64,000 nucleotides of DNA, taken from positions 124,001-188,000 of the forward strand of contig NZ_CP045178.1 of NCBI RefSeq assembly GCF_009296025.1, in the 5' to 3' direction. Each line of letters starts with the position of its first letter. The first letter of the stretch is position 1. This DNA comes from Streptomyces tsukubensis. Its GTDB lineage: Bacteria; Actinomycetota; Actinomycetes; Streptomycetales; Streptomycetaceae. This document shows positions 8,515-17,154 of this stretch, piece after piece. The notes beneath the pieces were generated by a model. It was not told where the DNA came from and did not search any database. It was given only the letters and a program-made list of their open reading frames with translations. The position numbers and the translations under genes were made by a program.

Positions 8515-8925
8515 TCAGTCGGGCAGCGCCACCGTCAGGTCCACCTCGACCAGCTGGCCGGTGAAGCCGAGTTGGGTGACGCCCAGGAGCGTCGCGGCGG
8601 TGGTGAAGGCCGGCCCGATGACCGAGTCGGTGAGCCTGTGCCACACGGAGCCGAGGACGGCTCTGTCGGCGCTGCGCACGTAGATCACGGAGCGCACGAC
8701 GTGCGCGGGCAGGGCGCCCACCGCGGTCAGGGCCGACAGCGCGTTCTCCGCCACCTGATCCGCCTGGGCGTCGAAGTCGTCCGCGCCGACGAGCGCGCCG
8801 TGGCGGTCGAGCGGGCACTGTCCCGCCAGGTAGGCGGTGCGTCCGGCTTCGACCACCGTGATGTGGTGGTAGCCGGGTGTCTCGTGCGACTGCTCGGGGT
8901 TGACGCGGGTGATCCTCGTAGGCAT
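8515..8925 (-). CDS. RidA/YjgF/YER057c/UK114-family protein
   Basis: The protein has 136 aa. The family pattern is visible: HHITVVEAGRTAYLAGQCPLDRHGALVGADDFDAQADQVAENALSAL, then VRSVIYVRS and a C-terminal QLGFTGQLVEVDLTVAL. Classical RidA deaminates reactive enamine/imine intermediates using an Arg after the late V-R/E-I-E motif; here the end reads LVEVDLTVALPD, so this is more likely a member of the wider Rid superfamily than RidA itself. ATG at 8925 follows the usual family N-terminus (MPTRITRVNPE). It lies 149 bp beyond crtV on the same strand and could be read through from the crtEIBV operon. The stop codon is part of the target duplication of the neighbouring element. Confidence 0.82.
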   Translation of the reverse strand: MPTRITRVNPEQSHETPGYHHITVVEAGRTAYLAGQCPLDRHGALVGADDFDAQADQVAENALSALTAVGALPAHVVRSVIYVRSADRAVLGSVWHRLTDSVIGPAFTTAATLLGVTQLGFTGQLVEVDLTVALPD

Positions 8926-9073
8926 GTCCGCGAGTATGGGGCACGGCTCGTCGGCGCGCATCGGGATTTCTCCAGGACGGCGGAGGGGCCGGGCGGCCCC
9001 GGTCGACCGCCGCACCCCCTCAGCGTCGTACCGCCGCCCCTCCGGGCGCCGTACCGCCGTCGCGTTCTCCGAT

Positions 9074-10093
9074 TCAGCCGGGGAATCTGCCGGTGCTGCG
9101 CAGTTCCCAGCGCCTCTCCGCGTACGCCAGGTCGTCGCGCCACAGCCGTCCCGCGACGGTGCGCATGAGCGGTCTGAGGGCGGGGGCCGCCGCTCTGGCC
9201 AGGGCGAATCCCGGGCGCCCCGACACGGCGACGACCGCCTCGACCACGGCGGTGCGCGGCCGTCCCTGACGGTCGGCGGCGAGGGGCGTGGCGTGGGTCT
9301 CGACGACGGACCCCGCCCCTTCGCCCTCGGTGATGTGCATGACCACGGTGCGGGGTTCAGGGGCGGTGAAGACGGCCCGTACGGGTACCACGGCCCGCCC
9401 GGCGACCTTGAAGGAGACGTCCACCGCGAAGCCGTCGGCCGCGGGGTCGGCCGCACGGTCTCCGGCGGGTGTGGAGACCACCGTCAGGTCGACGAACGAG
9501 TAGGGATGCAGCCACGCGCCGTGCCAGGGGTCGAGACGGTTGGCCACCACGTCCTCGGGTTCGCAGGTGCCGAAGCCCGTGTAGACGGCCGCGACCGATC
9601 CGGCGGCCGCCGGGCGGACGGGGACGACCGGACCGTCCAGGGGCTCCTCGCCGCCGGCGCGGTCGAGTCGTACCCATGCCAGTACGCCGTCGTCGTGGGC
9701 CGGTACGGGGTCCCAGCCGGGGAACGGCGCGCCGTCGAGAGCCAGTCCGTGCCAGTGGCAGACGAGTGTCCCGCAGTGGACACGGCTGTCCTTGAGTGGG
9801 GCGCCCAGGTGGGGACAGGCCCCCGGCCCCGCGTGGAGCCGCCCGCCCCCGTCCCGCCACAGGACCAGCTCGACACCGGCGACCGTGCGGCCGGACGGGC
9901 GGTCGGCGGTGATGTCACGGGAGGCGCCGACGACGTACCAGTTGCCCGAGGGGCGGGCCAGGGCCCTCTTCAGCGCCCCGGCGATGAGTACGGGCCTGGC
10001 CTCCCGCCAGCTCGGCCGCTGCCGCTCCCACTCCGTGGGGCCGCGTCGCAGCCGCAGCGGGTAACGTCCGCGCCGCGCCCGGTCCTCCGGCAT
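9074..10093 (-). CDS. crtV: Rieske [2Fe-2S] oxygenase-like protein of the carotenoid cluster
   Basis: The protein has 339 aa. A Rieske domain is seen at residues about 75-150 with CPHLG and CHWHG, the CxH and CxxH ligand pairs of a [2Fe-2S] cluster. The second half (VANRLDPWHGAWLHPYSF, then MHITEGEGAGSVVETHA) resembles the DUF5914-type region found with actinobacterial carotenoid genes. The order crtE-crtI-crtB-crtV is the one known from S. griseus and S. coelicolor, where crtV has no proven reaction and was first described as methylesterase-like. The ATG shares one base with the crtB stop (TGATG), so translation is coupled. Confidence 0.8.
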   Translation of the reverse strand: MPEDRARRGRYPLRLRRGPTEWERQRPSWREARPVLIAGALKRALARPSGNWYVVGASRDITADRPSGRTVAGVELVLWRDGGGRLHAGPGACPHLGAPLKDSRVHCGTLVCHWHGLALDGAPFPGWDPVPAHDDGVLAWVRLDRAGGEEPLDGPVVPVRPAAAGSVAAVYTGFGTCEPEDVVANRLDPWHGAWLHPYSFVDLTVVSTPAGDRAADPAADGFAVDVSFKVAGRAVVPVRAVFTAPEPRTVVMHITEGEGAGSVVETHATPLAADRQGRPRTAVVEAVVAVSGRPGFALARAAAPALRPLMRTVAGRLWRDDLAYAERRWELRSTGRFPG

Positions 10094-11094
10094 CACACCG
10101 CCTCCGCGTGCGGCGCGGTGGGGTGGCCGAGCCGCACGAGGGCGGGCGGCGGGGGCGGGTCCGCCGCTTTGAGGCGGGCCGCCGCCACCCGGGCCAGGCC
10201 GTCGAGAGCCACCGCCGCCCTGCGCCGTCGCGGGACGACCGCACGGTGGTGCAGCGCCGCGTAGCCGTCGTCCGCGACGGCGTCCAGGATCGCGCCGTAC
10301 AGGACGAACGCGGTACGGATGCAGGGGCGGGAGACGGGTGTGAGCATGGCGATGCCCGGATAGGCCCGGCGGTAGACGCCGCGGATGAGGTGGGCGGTCG
10401 CCTTCAGCGCCTCGGTGACACGGGGGTCGCGAGCCCCTGTGGCGCGGCTCCACTGGAGGAGTTCACGGTCGACGCCGTGGGCCGCCAGGAGGTCGGCGGG
10501 AAGGTAGACCCGGCCCCTGTCCAGGTCTTCTCCTACGTCGCGGAGGAAATTGGTCAGCTGGAAGGCGACGCCCAGGTCGGCCGCGTGGGGTGCGGCCTCC
10601 GCCCTCGGTACGACCGTGCCGAGTACCGGCAGCATCTGCAGGCCGATGACGGCGGCCGAGCCGTGCATGTAACCGAGGAGGTCGTCGTAGGTCGGATAGT
10701 CGGTGACTGCCAGGTCGTCGGACATGGAGGTCATGAAGTCGGCGAAGTACTGGTGGTCGATGTCGTACACCGCCGCCGTGTGGGCGAGGGCCTGGACCAC
10801 CGGTTCCCGGCTGTGTCCCGAGCGGAGTCCCGCGTCGAGGCGTCGGCCCAGGGTGGCCAGTGCCTCGGCGCGCTGGGCGGTGCTCGCGCCGGAGCCGAGG
10901 TCGTCGACGATGTCGTCGGCCCAGCGGGCGAATCCGTAGAGGGCGTGGACGGCGGGCCTGTGGGCGACGGGCAGCAGACGGGTGGCGAGGAAGTACGTCT
11001 TGCCGTGGCTCGCGTTGAGCCGTCGGCAGTGCGCGTAGGCGCTGCGGAGGGCGGGCTCCGTGATGCCCGCCGCGTCGAGTTCGCGTCGGGTCAT
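10093..11094 (-). CDS. crtB: Phytoene synthase
   Basis: The protein has 333 aa. The first Asp-rich motif DDIVDD is at residues 60-65 and the second is [18 protein letters not shown] around residue 187; both bind the Mg-diphosphates in squalene/phytoene synthases. CrtB condenses two geranylgeranyl diphosphates to phytoene. The ATG start ([11 protein letters not shown]) overlaps the crtI stop by 4 nt, and the much longer open frame upstream is out-of-register crtI sequence. The C-terminal tail is Pro-rich and probably disordered. Confidence 0.94.
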   Translation of the reverse strand: MTRRELDAAGITEPALRSAYAHCRRLNASHGKTYFLATRLLPVAHRPAVHALYGFARWADDIVDDLGSGASTAQRAEALATLGRRLDAGLRSGHSREPVVQALAHTAAVYDIDHQYFADFMTSMSDDLAVTDYPTYDDLLGYMHGSAAVIGLQMLPVLGTVVPRAEAAPHAADLGVAFQLTNFLRDVGEDLDRGRVYLPADLLAAHGVDRELLQWSRATGARDPRVTEALKATAHLIRGVYRRAYPGIAMLTPVSRPCIRTAFVLYGAILDAVADDGYAALHHRAVVPRRRRAAVALDGLARVAAARLKAADPPPPPALVRLGHPTAPHAEAV

Positions 11095-12632
11095 GCGGGG
11101 CTGCCTTCCGGTGTCACGTCGAGGACGGCGCCGGCTCCGGCGTGGTGACCCGGTGGCGGGCCCGTCACGCGGGCGGCGGCGAGCTTGCCGGAGATGAGCA
11201 CGGTGGGGACGCCGACCCCCGGAGTGGTGCCGCAGCCGGCGAGTACGGCGTTGTCGGTACCGCGCACCAGGTTGCGGGGGCGGAAGGGACCGGTCTGCGG
11301 GAAGGTGTGGGCGGCGGAGAAGGGGGTGCCCGCCGCGTGTCCTCGCGCGCTCCAGTCGGCGGGGGTGACGAGGCACTGCTCTTCGATGGCCCCGGCCAGT
11401 CCGCTCAGTCCGCGCCCTTCGAGTTCCCGCAGCAGCGTGTCGCGGTAGCGCGGTCCGAGGTCGCCCCACTCGCGGACCCCGGGCCCCACCTCGGTGTTGG
11501 GGCAGGGGGCGAGGACGTAGTGCAGGTGACGGCCCGGGGGCGCGAGGCCCGGATCGGTCGCCGTGGGCCTGGTGATGAGCAGCGAAGGGTCACTCATGAG
11601 GTGCCCGGTGCGGGTGAGTTCCTCGAAGGTGCTCTTCCAGGCGGCGCCGAAGGAGATGGTGTGGTGGGCAAGACCGGGCCAGGTCCTGTCCGTCCCCGCG
11701 TGCAGGATCACCGCAGAGGGTGAGTGGCGCAGCCGCACGGGACGGCGGGGGCTGCGGCCGAGGAGCCGGTAGGCGACCGGCAGGTCGGGGGTGAGGACGA
11801 CGGCGTCGCAGGGGATGCGGCCCTTGTCGGTGATGACGGCCGTGACGCGGTCACCTGAGCGCTCCAGCCGCGTGACGTCGTGGCTGTAGCGCAGGACCGC
11901 GCCCGCGCCCTCCGCCGCGTCGGCCATGGCCTTCGGCAGGGCGTGCATACCGCCGCGGGGGAAGTACACGCCCGCCACGGTGTCCATGTAGGCGATGACG
12001 GCGTACGCGGCGAGGGCGCCTGCCGGGGGTACCCCCGCGTACAGGGCCTGGAAGGTGAAGACCCGGCGGAGCCGTTCGTCGGAGATGAACGCGCCGATAC
12101 GCGGATCGAGCCGCCCGAAACCGCCGAGTGCGGCGAGCCGGGCGAGGTCGGGGTGGAGGAGGCTCAGTGGCGAGTCGAAGTTGGTGTCGATGAACCGGCG
12201 CATCTGCACCGCGTACAGCTTCCCCAGCCACTCCCTCAGCCGCCGGTAGCCGTCCGCCTCGCGCGGGCCGGCGAAGCGTTCGACCTCGGCTGTCATCGCG
12301 TCGGCCTCGGTGTGCACGTCCAGTTCGGCGCCGTCGGCGAACCGTGCCCGGTAGGCGGGGTGCAGGGGGATCAGGTCGAGGTGGGCGCTCATCGTCTCGC
12401 CGACGGCGGCGAACGCCTCCTCGATCAGCTCCGGCATGGTCAGCACGGTCGGTCCTGTGTCGAAGCGGTAGCCGCCCTGTTCGACGCGGCCCGCCCGGCC
12501 GCCGGGTACGGCGTCCCGTTCCACCAGGGTGACCGCGCGGCCCGATCCCAGCAGGTGCAGTGCGGCGGACAGGCCGGAGAGGCCCGCTCCGACGACCACC
12601 ACGTGATCGGTGGGTCCCTTGAGGGTTCTCAT
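11091..12632 (-). CDS. crtI: Phytoene desaturase
   Basis: The protein has 513 aa. The dinucleotide fold [21 protein letters not shown] with VPGGRAG is at the N-terminus. [11 protein letters not shown] is conserved in CrtI, and the C-terminal FAD signature is [26 protein letters not shown]. It introduces double bonds into phytoene to make lycopene, the substrate of CrtY. It overlaps crtE upstream and crtB downstream by ATGA in each case, so crtE-crtI-crtB-crtV form one coupled operon. Confidence 0.95.
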   Translation of the reverse strand: MRTLKGPTDHVVVVGAGLSGLSAALHLLGSGRAVTLVERDAVPGGRAGRVEQGGYRFDTGPTVLTMPELIEEAFAAVGETMSAHLDLIPLHPAYRARFADGAELDVHTEADAMTAEVERFAGPREADGYRRLREWLGKLYAVQMRRFIDTNFDSPLSLLHPDLARLAALGGFGRLDPRIGAFISDERLRRVFTFQALYAGVPPAGALAAYAVIAYMDTVAGVYFPRGGMHALPKAMADAAEGAGAVLRYSHDVTRLERSGDRVTAVITDKGRIPCDAVVLTPDLPVAYRLLGRSPRRPVRLRHSPSAVILHAGTDRTWPGLAHHTISFGAAWKSTFEELTRTGHLMSDPSLLITRPTATDPGLAPPGRHLHYVLAPCPNTEVGPGVREWGDLGPRYRDTLLRELEGRGLSGLAGAIEEQCLVTPADWSARGHAAGTPFSAAHTFPQTGPFRPRNLVRGTDNAVLAGCGTTPGVGVPTVLISGKLAAARVTGPPPGHHAGAGAVLDVTPEGSPA

Positions 12633-13879
12633 CGGTCGCTCCTCGGTGTGGCGTCGGCGAGGCCGTGCGACACGGGCGGCGCGTGGCGCTGGTCGTGCTC
12701 GACGGGGGCGGCGGGCGGGGTCGTCACACCGCGGAGCAGGGCGCCGAGCCGCCGCAGGACGCGCGGTTCCATGCTGATGGCGTTCAGGCAGCGGTGGCCT
12801 CGGGCCACGAGCCGGTTGATCTCCGCGGTGACGAGGTCGCGCGCACCGGTGGCGACCAGCGCCGCCCGGATCCGCGTGAGGTCGTCCTCGGACAGGTCGC
12901 CGTCGCCCAGGGCCCCTTCAAGAAGCGCACGACACCGCTGGTCGCCGGTGGCCTCGGCACGTGCCAGAGCGACGGCGACGAGGTAGGTCGGCTTGCCCGA
13001 GCGGATGTCGTCGCCGCTGGGTTTGCCCGTCACTTCGGGGTCCCCGAACAGGCCGAGCAGGTCGTCCCTGAGCTGGAAGGCGATCCCCGCGCAGCGTCCC
13101 GCCGAGCGGAGCGCGCGCACCGTGGGGCCGTCGGCGCCCGCGAGGGCGGCGCCGAGGGCGAGTGGACGCTCGACGGTGTACATCGCGGTCTTCAGCCGTG
13201 CGGCGCGCACCGCCCTGGACACGGACCTGACAGCGGTGGCCTGGCCATGCAGGTCGAGGTATTGGCCGGCCACCATTTCCGTCCGCATGGCCCGCCAGAC
13301 CTCGCGGACCCGCAGCCTCGTCGCCGTGTCCAGCTCGGTCTCCGCGACGGTGTCGTCCGCCCAGACAAGGGCGAGGTCCCCGACGAGTACGGCGCCCGCG
13401 GCCCCGAAGGAGACGTCCCCTTCGCCCGCACGGACGGGGCCGTACTGGGTGGCGAGGTCCGTGTGGACGGCGGGCCTGCCACGTCGCAGGGGGGATCCGT
13501 CCATGACGTCGTCGTGCACGAGTGCGCACGTCTGGATGAGTTCGAGCCCCGCCGCGATCCGCAGGGCGGACCTGGTCTGCCCCTCGCTCCCGCCTCCGCA
13601 GGCCCTGAGCCCCCACCAGAGGAACTGCGACCGCAGCCGCTTGCCGCCGTGCAGGGTGAAGTGGGCGACGCGTTCCGCGACGTCCCGCGTGAAGGTGGGA
13701 TCGATCGAGGCCGCCTGGCCGACTCTGGCACGCAGGACCTCTTCGAGTTCCTGCCCCACGGCGCCCGCCACGTCACCGTCCACCGTGTCGCGGCTCCTGC
13801 TCCGTACGGCCACGGCCGTCGGCAGGGCGGTGACGGACGGTCCGCCGGAAGGTCGTGTCGTCGCCCTCTCGCGGCGCAT
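12629..13879 (-). CDS. crtE: Geranylgeranyl diphosphate synthase
   Basis: The protein has 416 aa. It is a trans-prenyltransferase with LHGGKRLRSQF, a first Asp-rich motif DDVMD (residues 123-127) and a second FQLRDDLLGLFGD near residue 270, followed by GKPSGDDIRSGKPTYL. It makes the C20 diphosphate used by CrtB. The start at 13879 has GAGAGGAAG upstream; about 40 extra N-terminal residues are normal for actinobacterial CrtE. It is the first gene of the operon. In S. coelicolor light-response genes (litR/litS) lie next to crtE; here the upstream neighbour is an MMPL exporter instead. Confidence 0.94.
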   Translation of the reverse strand: MRRERATTRPSGGPSVTALPTAVAVRSRSRDTVDGDVAGAVGQELEEVLRARVGQAASIDPTFTRDVAERVAHFTLHGGKRLRSQFLWWGLRACGGGSEGQTRSALRIAAGLELIQTCALVHDDVMDGSPLRRGRPAVHTDLATQYGPVRAGEGDVSFGAAGAVLVGDLALVWADDTVAETELDTATRLRVREVWRAMRTEMVAGQYLDLHGQATAVRSVSRAVRAARLKTAMYTVERPLALGAALAGADGPTVRALRSAGRCAGIAFQLRDDLLGLFGDPEVTGKPSGDDIRSGKPTYLVAVALARAEATGDQRCRALLEGALGDGDLSEDDLTRIRAALVATGARDLVTAEINRLVARGHRCLNAISMEPRVLRRLGALLRGVTTPPAAPVEHDQRHAPPVSHGLADATPRSDR

Positions 13880-14074
13880 GCGCTTCCTCTCCTCGCGTCG
13901 GGCCTTCGTTCACCGTTCTTTCTGCGGAGGTGCGGCATGCGGATGCGGTGGCGAGGATCTTTGGGGACGCGACGCCCGGACAGCCCCGTGCGACTTCAGT
14001 GGATCATGAGACGTGCGGGGTGTCGCGGCGTCGCGCCAGGTGTGCGCCCCTTCGGGTGAGTCGGGTCCTGTGGG

Positions 14075-16168
14075 CTACCTCGGTTCGGGCCGACGGCTGA
14101 GCGCGCCGGGCCACCACGCGGTGCGGCCGATGTCGCGCACGAGCGCCGGTACCAGCAGCGACCGGACGACAAGGGTGTCGAAGAGGACGCCGAAGGCGAC
14201 GATGAAGGCGATCTGCACGAGGAACGCGAGGGGGATGACACCGAGGGCGGAGAAGGTGGCGGCCAGGACGACACCGGCCGAGGTGATGACGCCGCCGGTG
14301 GCTGTCAGTCCGCGCAGGACTCCCTCGCGGGTGCCGTGCAGGACGGACTCCTCCCGTACGCGTGACATCAGGAAGATGTTGTAGTCCACCCCCAGCGCGA
14401 CCAGGAAGACGAAGCCGTAGAGCGGCACGGACGAGTCGGTGCCGCTGAAGCCGAGGAGGTGCTGGAAGACCAGGGCGGCCACGCCCAGCGTGGCGAGGAA
14501 GTTGAGCGCCACGGTGGCCACGAGCAGGACGGGCATGAGCAGGGAGCGGAGGAGACCGATCAGGATGATCAGGATGATGGCCAGCACCACGGGGGCGATG
14601 AGGAGACGGTCGTGTTCGGCGGTCCTGGCCGTGTCGTACTGCTGGGCGGTGTAGCCCCCGACCAGAGCGTCGGCGCCGGGTACCGCGCGCACCGCGTCAC
14701 GCGCTCCGGCCACGGCCGCCTTGGCGGCGTCGCTGTCCGCCGCGTCGGTGAGGGTGGCCTCGACGCGGACGCGCCCCTCGACCACCAGTGGCCTGCCGCC
14801 CGGCCGTCCGGTCGCCGACACCGGCGCGGCCGACTGCACACCGTCGGTGGATTCGAGGGCCGCCGTCACGGGGGCGAGCCGCGAGGAGTCGGCGATGACG
14901 ACCACCGGGTTGCCCGAGCCGCCGGGGAAATGCCGGCTCAGCGTCTGCTGTGCGGCCACCGAGGGGGCGTCGTCCACGAAGATCTCGTCCAGTGGGACGC
15001 CCTTGGCGGTGAGGGTGGGTGCGAAGGCCGCACAGACGACGAGGGCCGCGAGCGTGGTGGCCCAGACCTTGCGCGGCGCGCGGTCCACCAGGGCCGCGAC
15101 CCGGTCCCAGACGCCACGCCCCTTGTTCTTCGCCGCGGCGGAGCTGAGCCCCGATGGCCAGTAGGCGGCGCGGCCCAGCAGGACCAGGACTGCGGGCAGG
15201 AAGGTCAGGGCGCTGAGTACGGCCGCGACGATCCCGATCGCGCCCACGGGTCCGAGCGCACGGTTGTTGGTCAGGTCGCTCAGCAGCAGCGCGAGCAGTC
15301 CGAGGGCGACGGTGGCGGCGCTGGCGGTGACCGGCCCCGCGGAGCGCCTGAGGGCGGCTCGCATGGCGGCGACACGGTCGTTCCTGACGGCCAGTTCCTC
15401 ACCGAAGCGCGCGGTGAGCAGCAGCGCGTAGTCCGTCGTCGCGCCGATGACGAGGATCGACAGGATTCCCTGCACCTGGCCGTCGACGCGTACGACATCG
15501 TGGTCGGCGAGGGCGTACACCACCGCACAGGCCAGCCCCAGGGCGAAGACGGCGCCGAGGATGATGACCAGGGGCAGGAGGAGGCTTCGGTAGACCAGCA
15601 GCAGGATGACCAGCACGGCGACGAGGGCGACACCGAGCAGGATGCCGTCGATTCCGGAGAACGCGTCCGAGAGGTCGGCCTGACTGGCCGCGGGTCCCGC
15701 CACCTGGGCGGTGGTACCGGCGACGCCGTTCGCGGCACGCCGGATCCGTTCGAGTGTGTCAGGCAGCGCCTTGCCGAGGTCCGGCCGGAGCTGGACGACC
15801 CCCTGGAGGGCGCGTCCGTCCTCGGAGGCCACGGCAGGGCTCGCCTCGCCGACCGTGCCCGCGCTGCCGGAGAGGGAGGCGAGTGTGCGGGTCGCCGCCG
15901 CCCGTCGTTGCTCGCCGAGGCGTCCGTCCTTACTGCCGTCGGCGGTCCATACGACGATGGCGGGCAACGTCTCCTTCTGGCGGAAGGCACGTTGGGCTTC
16001 GATGACTCGGGTGGACTCCGCGTTCCTTGGCAGGAAGGAGGCCTGGTCGTTGGTCGACACTTCGCCGAGTCGGCCGGCGAAAGGACCGAGGGTGGCTCCG
16101 ACGCCGAGCCAGGCGGCCAGCAGGACGACGGGGACCAGCCATCGGGCGAGCCGTGCGGTGGCGGACAT
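14075..16168 (-). CDS. MMPL/RND-family membrane exporter
   Basis: The protein has 697 aa and two repeated halves. Each half has one membrane helix, a large extracytoplasmic domain and a five-helix bundle; helices are evident at ILLGVALVAVLVILLLVY, LVIILGAVFALGLACAV and LIIPVVLAIILIIL-like stretches. The N-terminal outside domain begins EVSTNDQASFLPRNAESTRVIEAQR, typical of MMPL proteins, and GATTDYALLLTARFGEE with GVDYNIFLMSRVREE contain the conserved D-Y signature in helices 4 and 10. Such proteins export lipids or drugs using the proton gradient. AGGGAGAG precedes ATG 16168. A MarR gene lies just upstream on the same strand, and an inverted repeat sits between them, so MarR control is likely. 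Confidence 0.88.
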   Translation of the reverse strand: MSATARLARWLVPVVLLAAWLGVGATLGPFAGRLGEVSTNDQASFLPRNAESTRVIEAQRAFRQKETLPAIVVWTADGSKDGRLGEQRRAAATRTLASLSGSAGTVGEASPAVASEDGRALQGVVQLRPDLGKALPDTLERIRRAANGVAGTTAQVAGPAASQADLSDAFSGIDGILLGVALVAVLVILLLVYRSLLLPLVIILGAVFALGLACAVVYALADHDVVRVDGQVQGILSILVIGATTDYALLLTARFGEELAVRNDRVAAMRAALRRSAGPVTASAATVALGLLALLLSDLTNNRALGPVGAIGIVAAVLSALTFLPAVLVLLGRAAYWPSGLSSAAAKNKGRGVWDRVAALVDRAPRKVWATTLAALVVCAAFAPTLTAKGVPLDEIFVDDAPSVAAQQTLSRHFPGGSGNPVVVIADSSRLAPVTAALESTDGVQSAAPVSATGRPGGRPLVVEGRVRVEATLTDAADSDAAKAAVAGARDAVRAVPGADALVGGYTAQQYDTARTAEHDRLLIAPVVLAIILIILIGLLRSLLMPVLLVATVALNFLATLGVAALVFQHLLGFSGTDSSVPLYGFVFLVALGVDYNIFLMSRVREESVLHGTREGVLRGLTATGGVITSAGVVLAATFSALGVIPLAFLVQIAFIVAFGVLFDTLVVRSLLVPALVRDIGRTAWWPGALSRRPEPR

Positions 16169-16209
16169 ATCTCTCCCTGGATACGAGAAACCATCTCAAT
16201 GAAAAACAA

Positions 16210-16224
16210 TCTCAACCATTGAGA
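16210..16224. promoter_or_regulatory. Inverted repeat, probable MarR operator
   Basis: TCTCAACCATTGAGA is a dyad with arms CTCAA/TTGAG. An extra CTCAA half-site lies at 16195-16199, and the palindrome ACGTATACGT lies at 16229-16238. The AT-rich patch is 42-70 bp ahead of the MMPL start and directly downstream of the marR gene. Confidence 0.55.
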
Positions 16225-16337
16225 GACTACGTATACGTGTCCAGTCGCCCCCACGGAGGAGGAATCGCGGGCCGATGTGGCCTTCTTCTCCCGCACACCG
16301 GCTCTTCGGCGTGGGGAGGTGTCCCGGACGCACCGTG

Positions 16338-16850
16338 TCAAGAGGGGGGCAGATCCCGAGGCGCCGCCCGCAGACCCACGAGTTCCTCGTTCATGGAGGT
16401 CAGGAAACGGAGCACCGTGGAGAGTTCGGTCTCGCTGAAGCCGTCCCTGGCCCGCCGAGTGGCCTCGGCCAGGGGCAGAAAGTACTCACGGCCGGCCGCC
16501 CGCGCGCCGGCCGCGTAGTGGAGATGCACGACACGCCGGTCCGTGCTCTCCCGTTTCCGGTGGATGTGTCCGGCACGCTCCAGCCTGTCCAGACAGGCGG
16601 TCACCGCCCCCGACGTCAGGCCAAGGTGTTCGCGGAGCCGCCCTGGTGTCAGCGGCGCGTCGGCGTCCAGGATCGCCGCCAGAGCCTGGAGGTCCGTGGG
16701 GTGCAGCCCGTGGCGCACGGCGAACCCGTGGACCAGCCGGTTGATCTCGCCGTTCATCCTGCGCAGCTGCACCGCGAACGCCCGCAGATCAGCGGGGAAC
16801 GCCTCGCCCTGTCCGCCCGCGTGGTCGTCAGCACTGTTCACGCGGGCCAC
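16338..16850 (-). CDS. MarR-family transcriptional regulator
   Basis: The protein has 170 aa. It has the MarR winged helix: LHPTDLQALAAILDADAPLTPGRLREHLGLTSGAVTACLDRLERAGHIHRKRESTDRRVVHLHYA, where the last part is the D-R-R wing. Flanking helices form the dimer interface. MarR proteins usually repress a neighbouring transporter until a ligand binds. The next gene on the same strand is the MMPL exporter, with a candidate operator between. GTG at 16850 gives a normal N-terminus, but no strong ribosome site is seen before it. Confidence 0.88.
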   Translation of the reverse strand: MARVNSADDHAGGQGEAFPADLRAFAVQLRRMNGEINRLVHGFAVRHGLHPTDLQALAAILDADAPLTPGRLREHLGLTSGAVTACLDRLERAGHIHRKRESTDRRVVHLHYAAGARAAGREYFLPLAEATRRARDGFSETELSTVLRFLTSMNEELVGLRAAPRDLPPS

Positions 16851-16865
16851 CCTATAGAAAGCTCC

Positions 16866-16952
16866 CGGGACGTCCGCGCGCTCGGGGAGGGAGCGGCCGT
16901 GGCACCGGCAGACGGAGAGAGGGGCACGGGACGTCCGCGCGCTCGGGGAGGG
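16866..16952. repeat. 26-bp direct repeat, two copies 61 bp apart
   Basis: An identical 26-bp sequence (it begins CGGGACGTCCGCGCGCTCGG) occurs at 16866-16891 and 16927-16952 in the gene-free stretch 16851-17154 upstream of marR. Its core GGACGTCC is itself palindromic. Nothing else was found in this stretch apart from the terminator at its end. Confidence 0.75.
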
Positions 16953-17087
16953 CGCGTCGGAACGACCTCGCGACGGCCCCGTGCCCTCTTCTTGCCCCAG
17001 CCCGGTCCCGGGCGAGCTGCCGAACCGCCGACGGCCGTCCCGCGTCCCTCACTCGCGCCCGTGTCTCTCGCTCGCTCCCGCGTATCG

Positions 17088-17128
17088 CGCCCGCCCCCTG
17101 CCGACGAGTGGTCGGCAGGGGGCGGGCG
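17088..17128. terminator. Terminator of the rhamnose-type transport operon
   Basis: A perfect 18-bp stem (17088-17105 with 17111-17128, loop GAGTG) lies 27 bp past the stop of the binding-protein gene. Confidence 0.85.
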
Positions 17129-17154
17129 GTCGGCGGGGGCAGTGGTGGCGGGGA

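Noticed and set aside
14459..16222. A long open frame of 587 codons on the plus strand across the MMPL gene.
   Set aside because: It is a high-GC shadow: antisense to a clear transporter, with no family features and Gly/Glu-rich composition.
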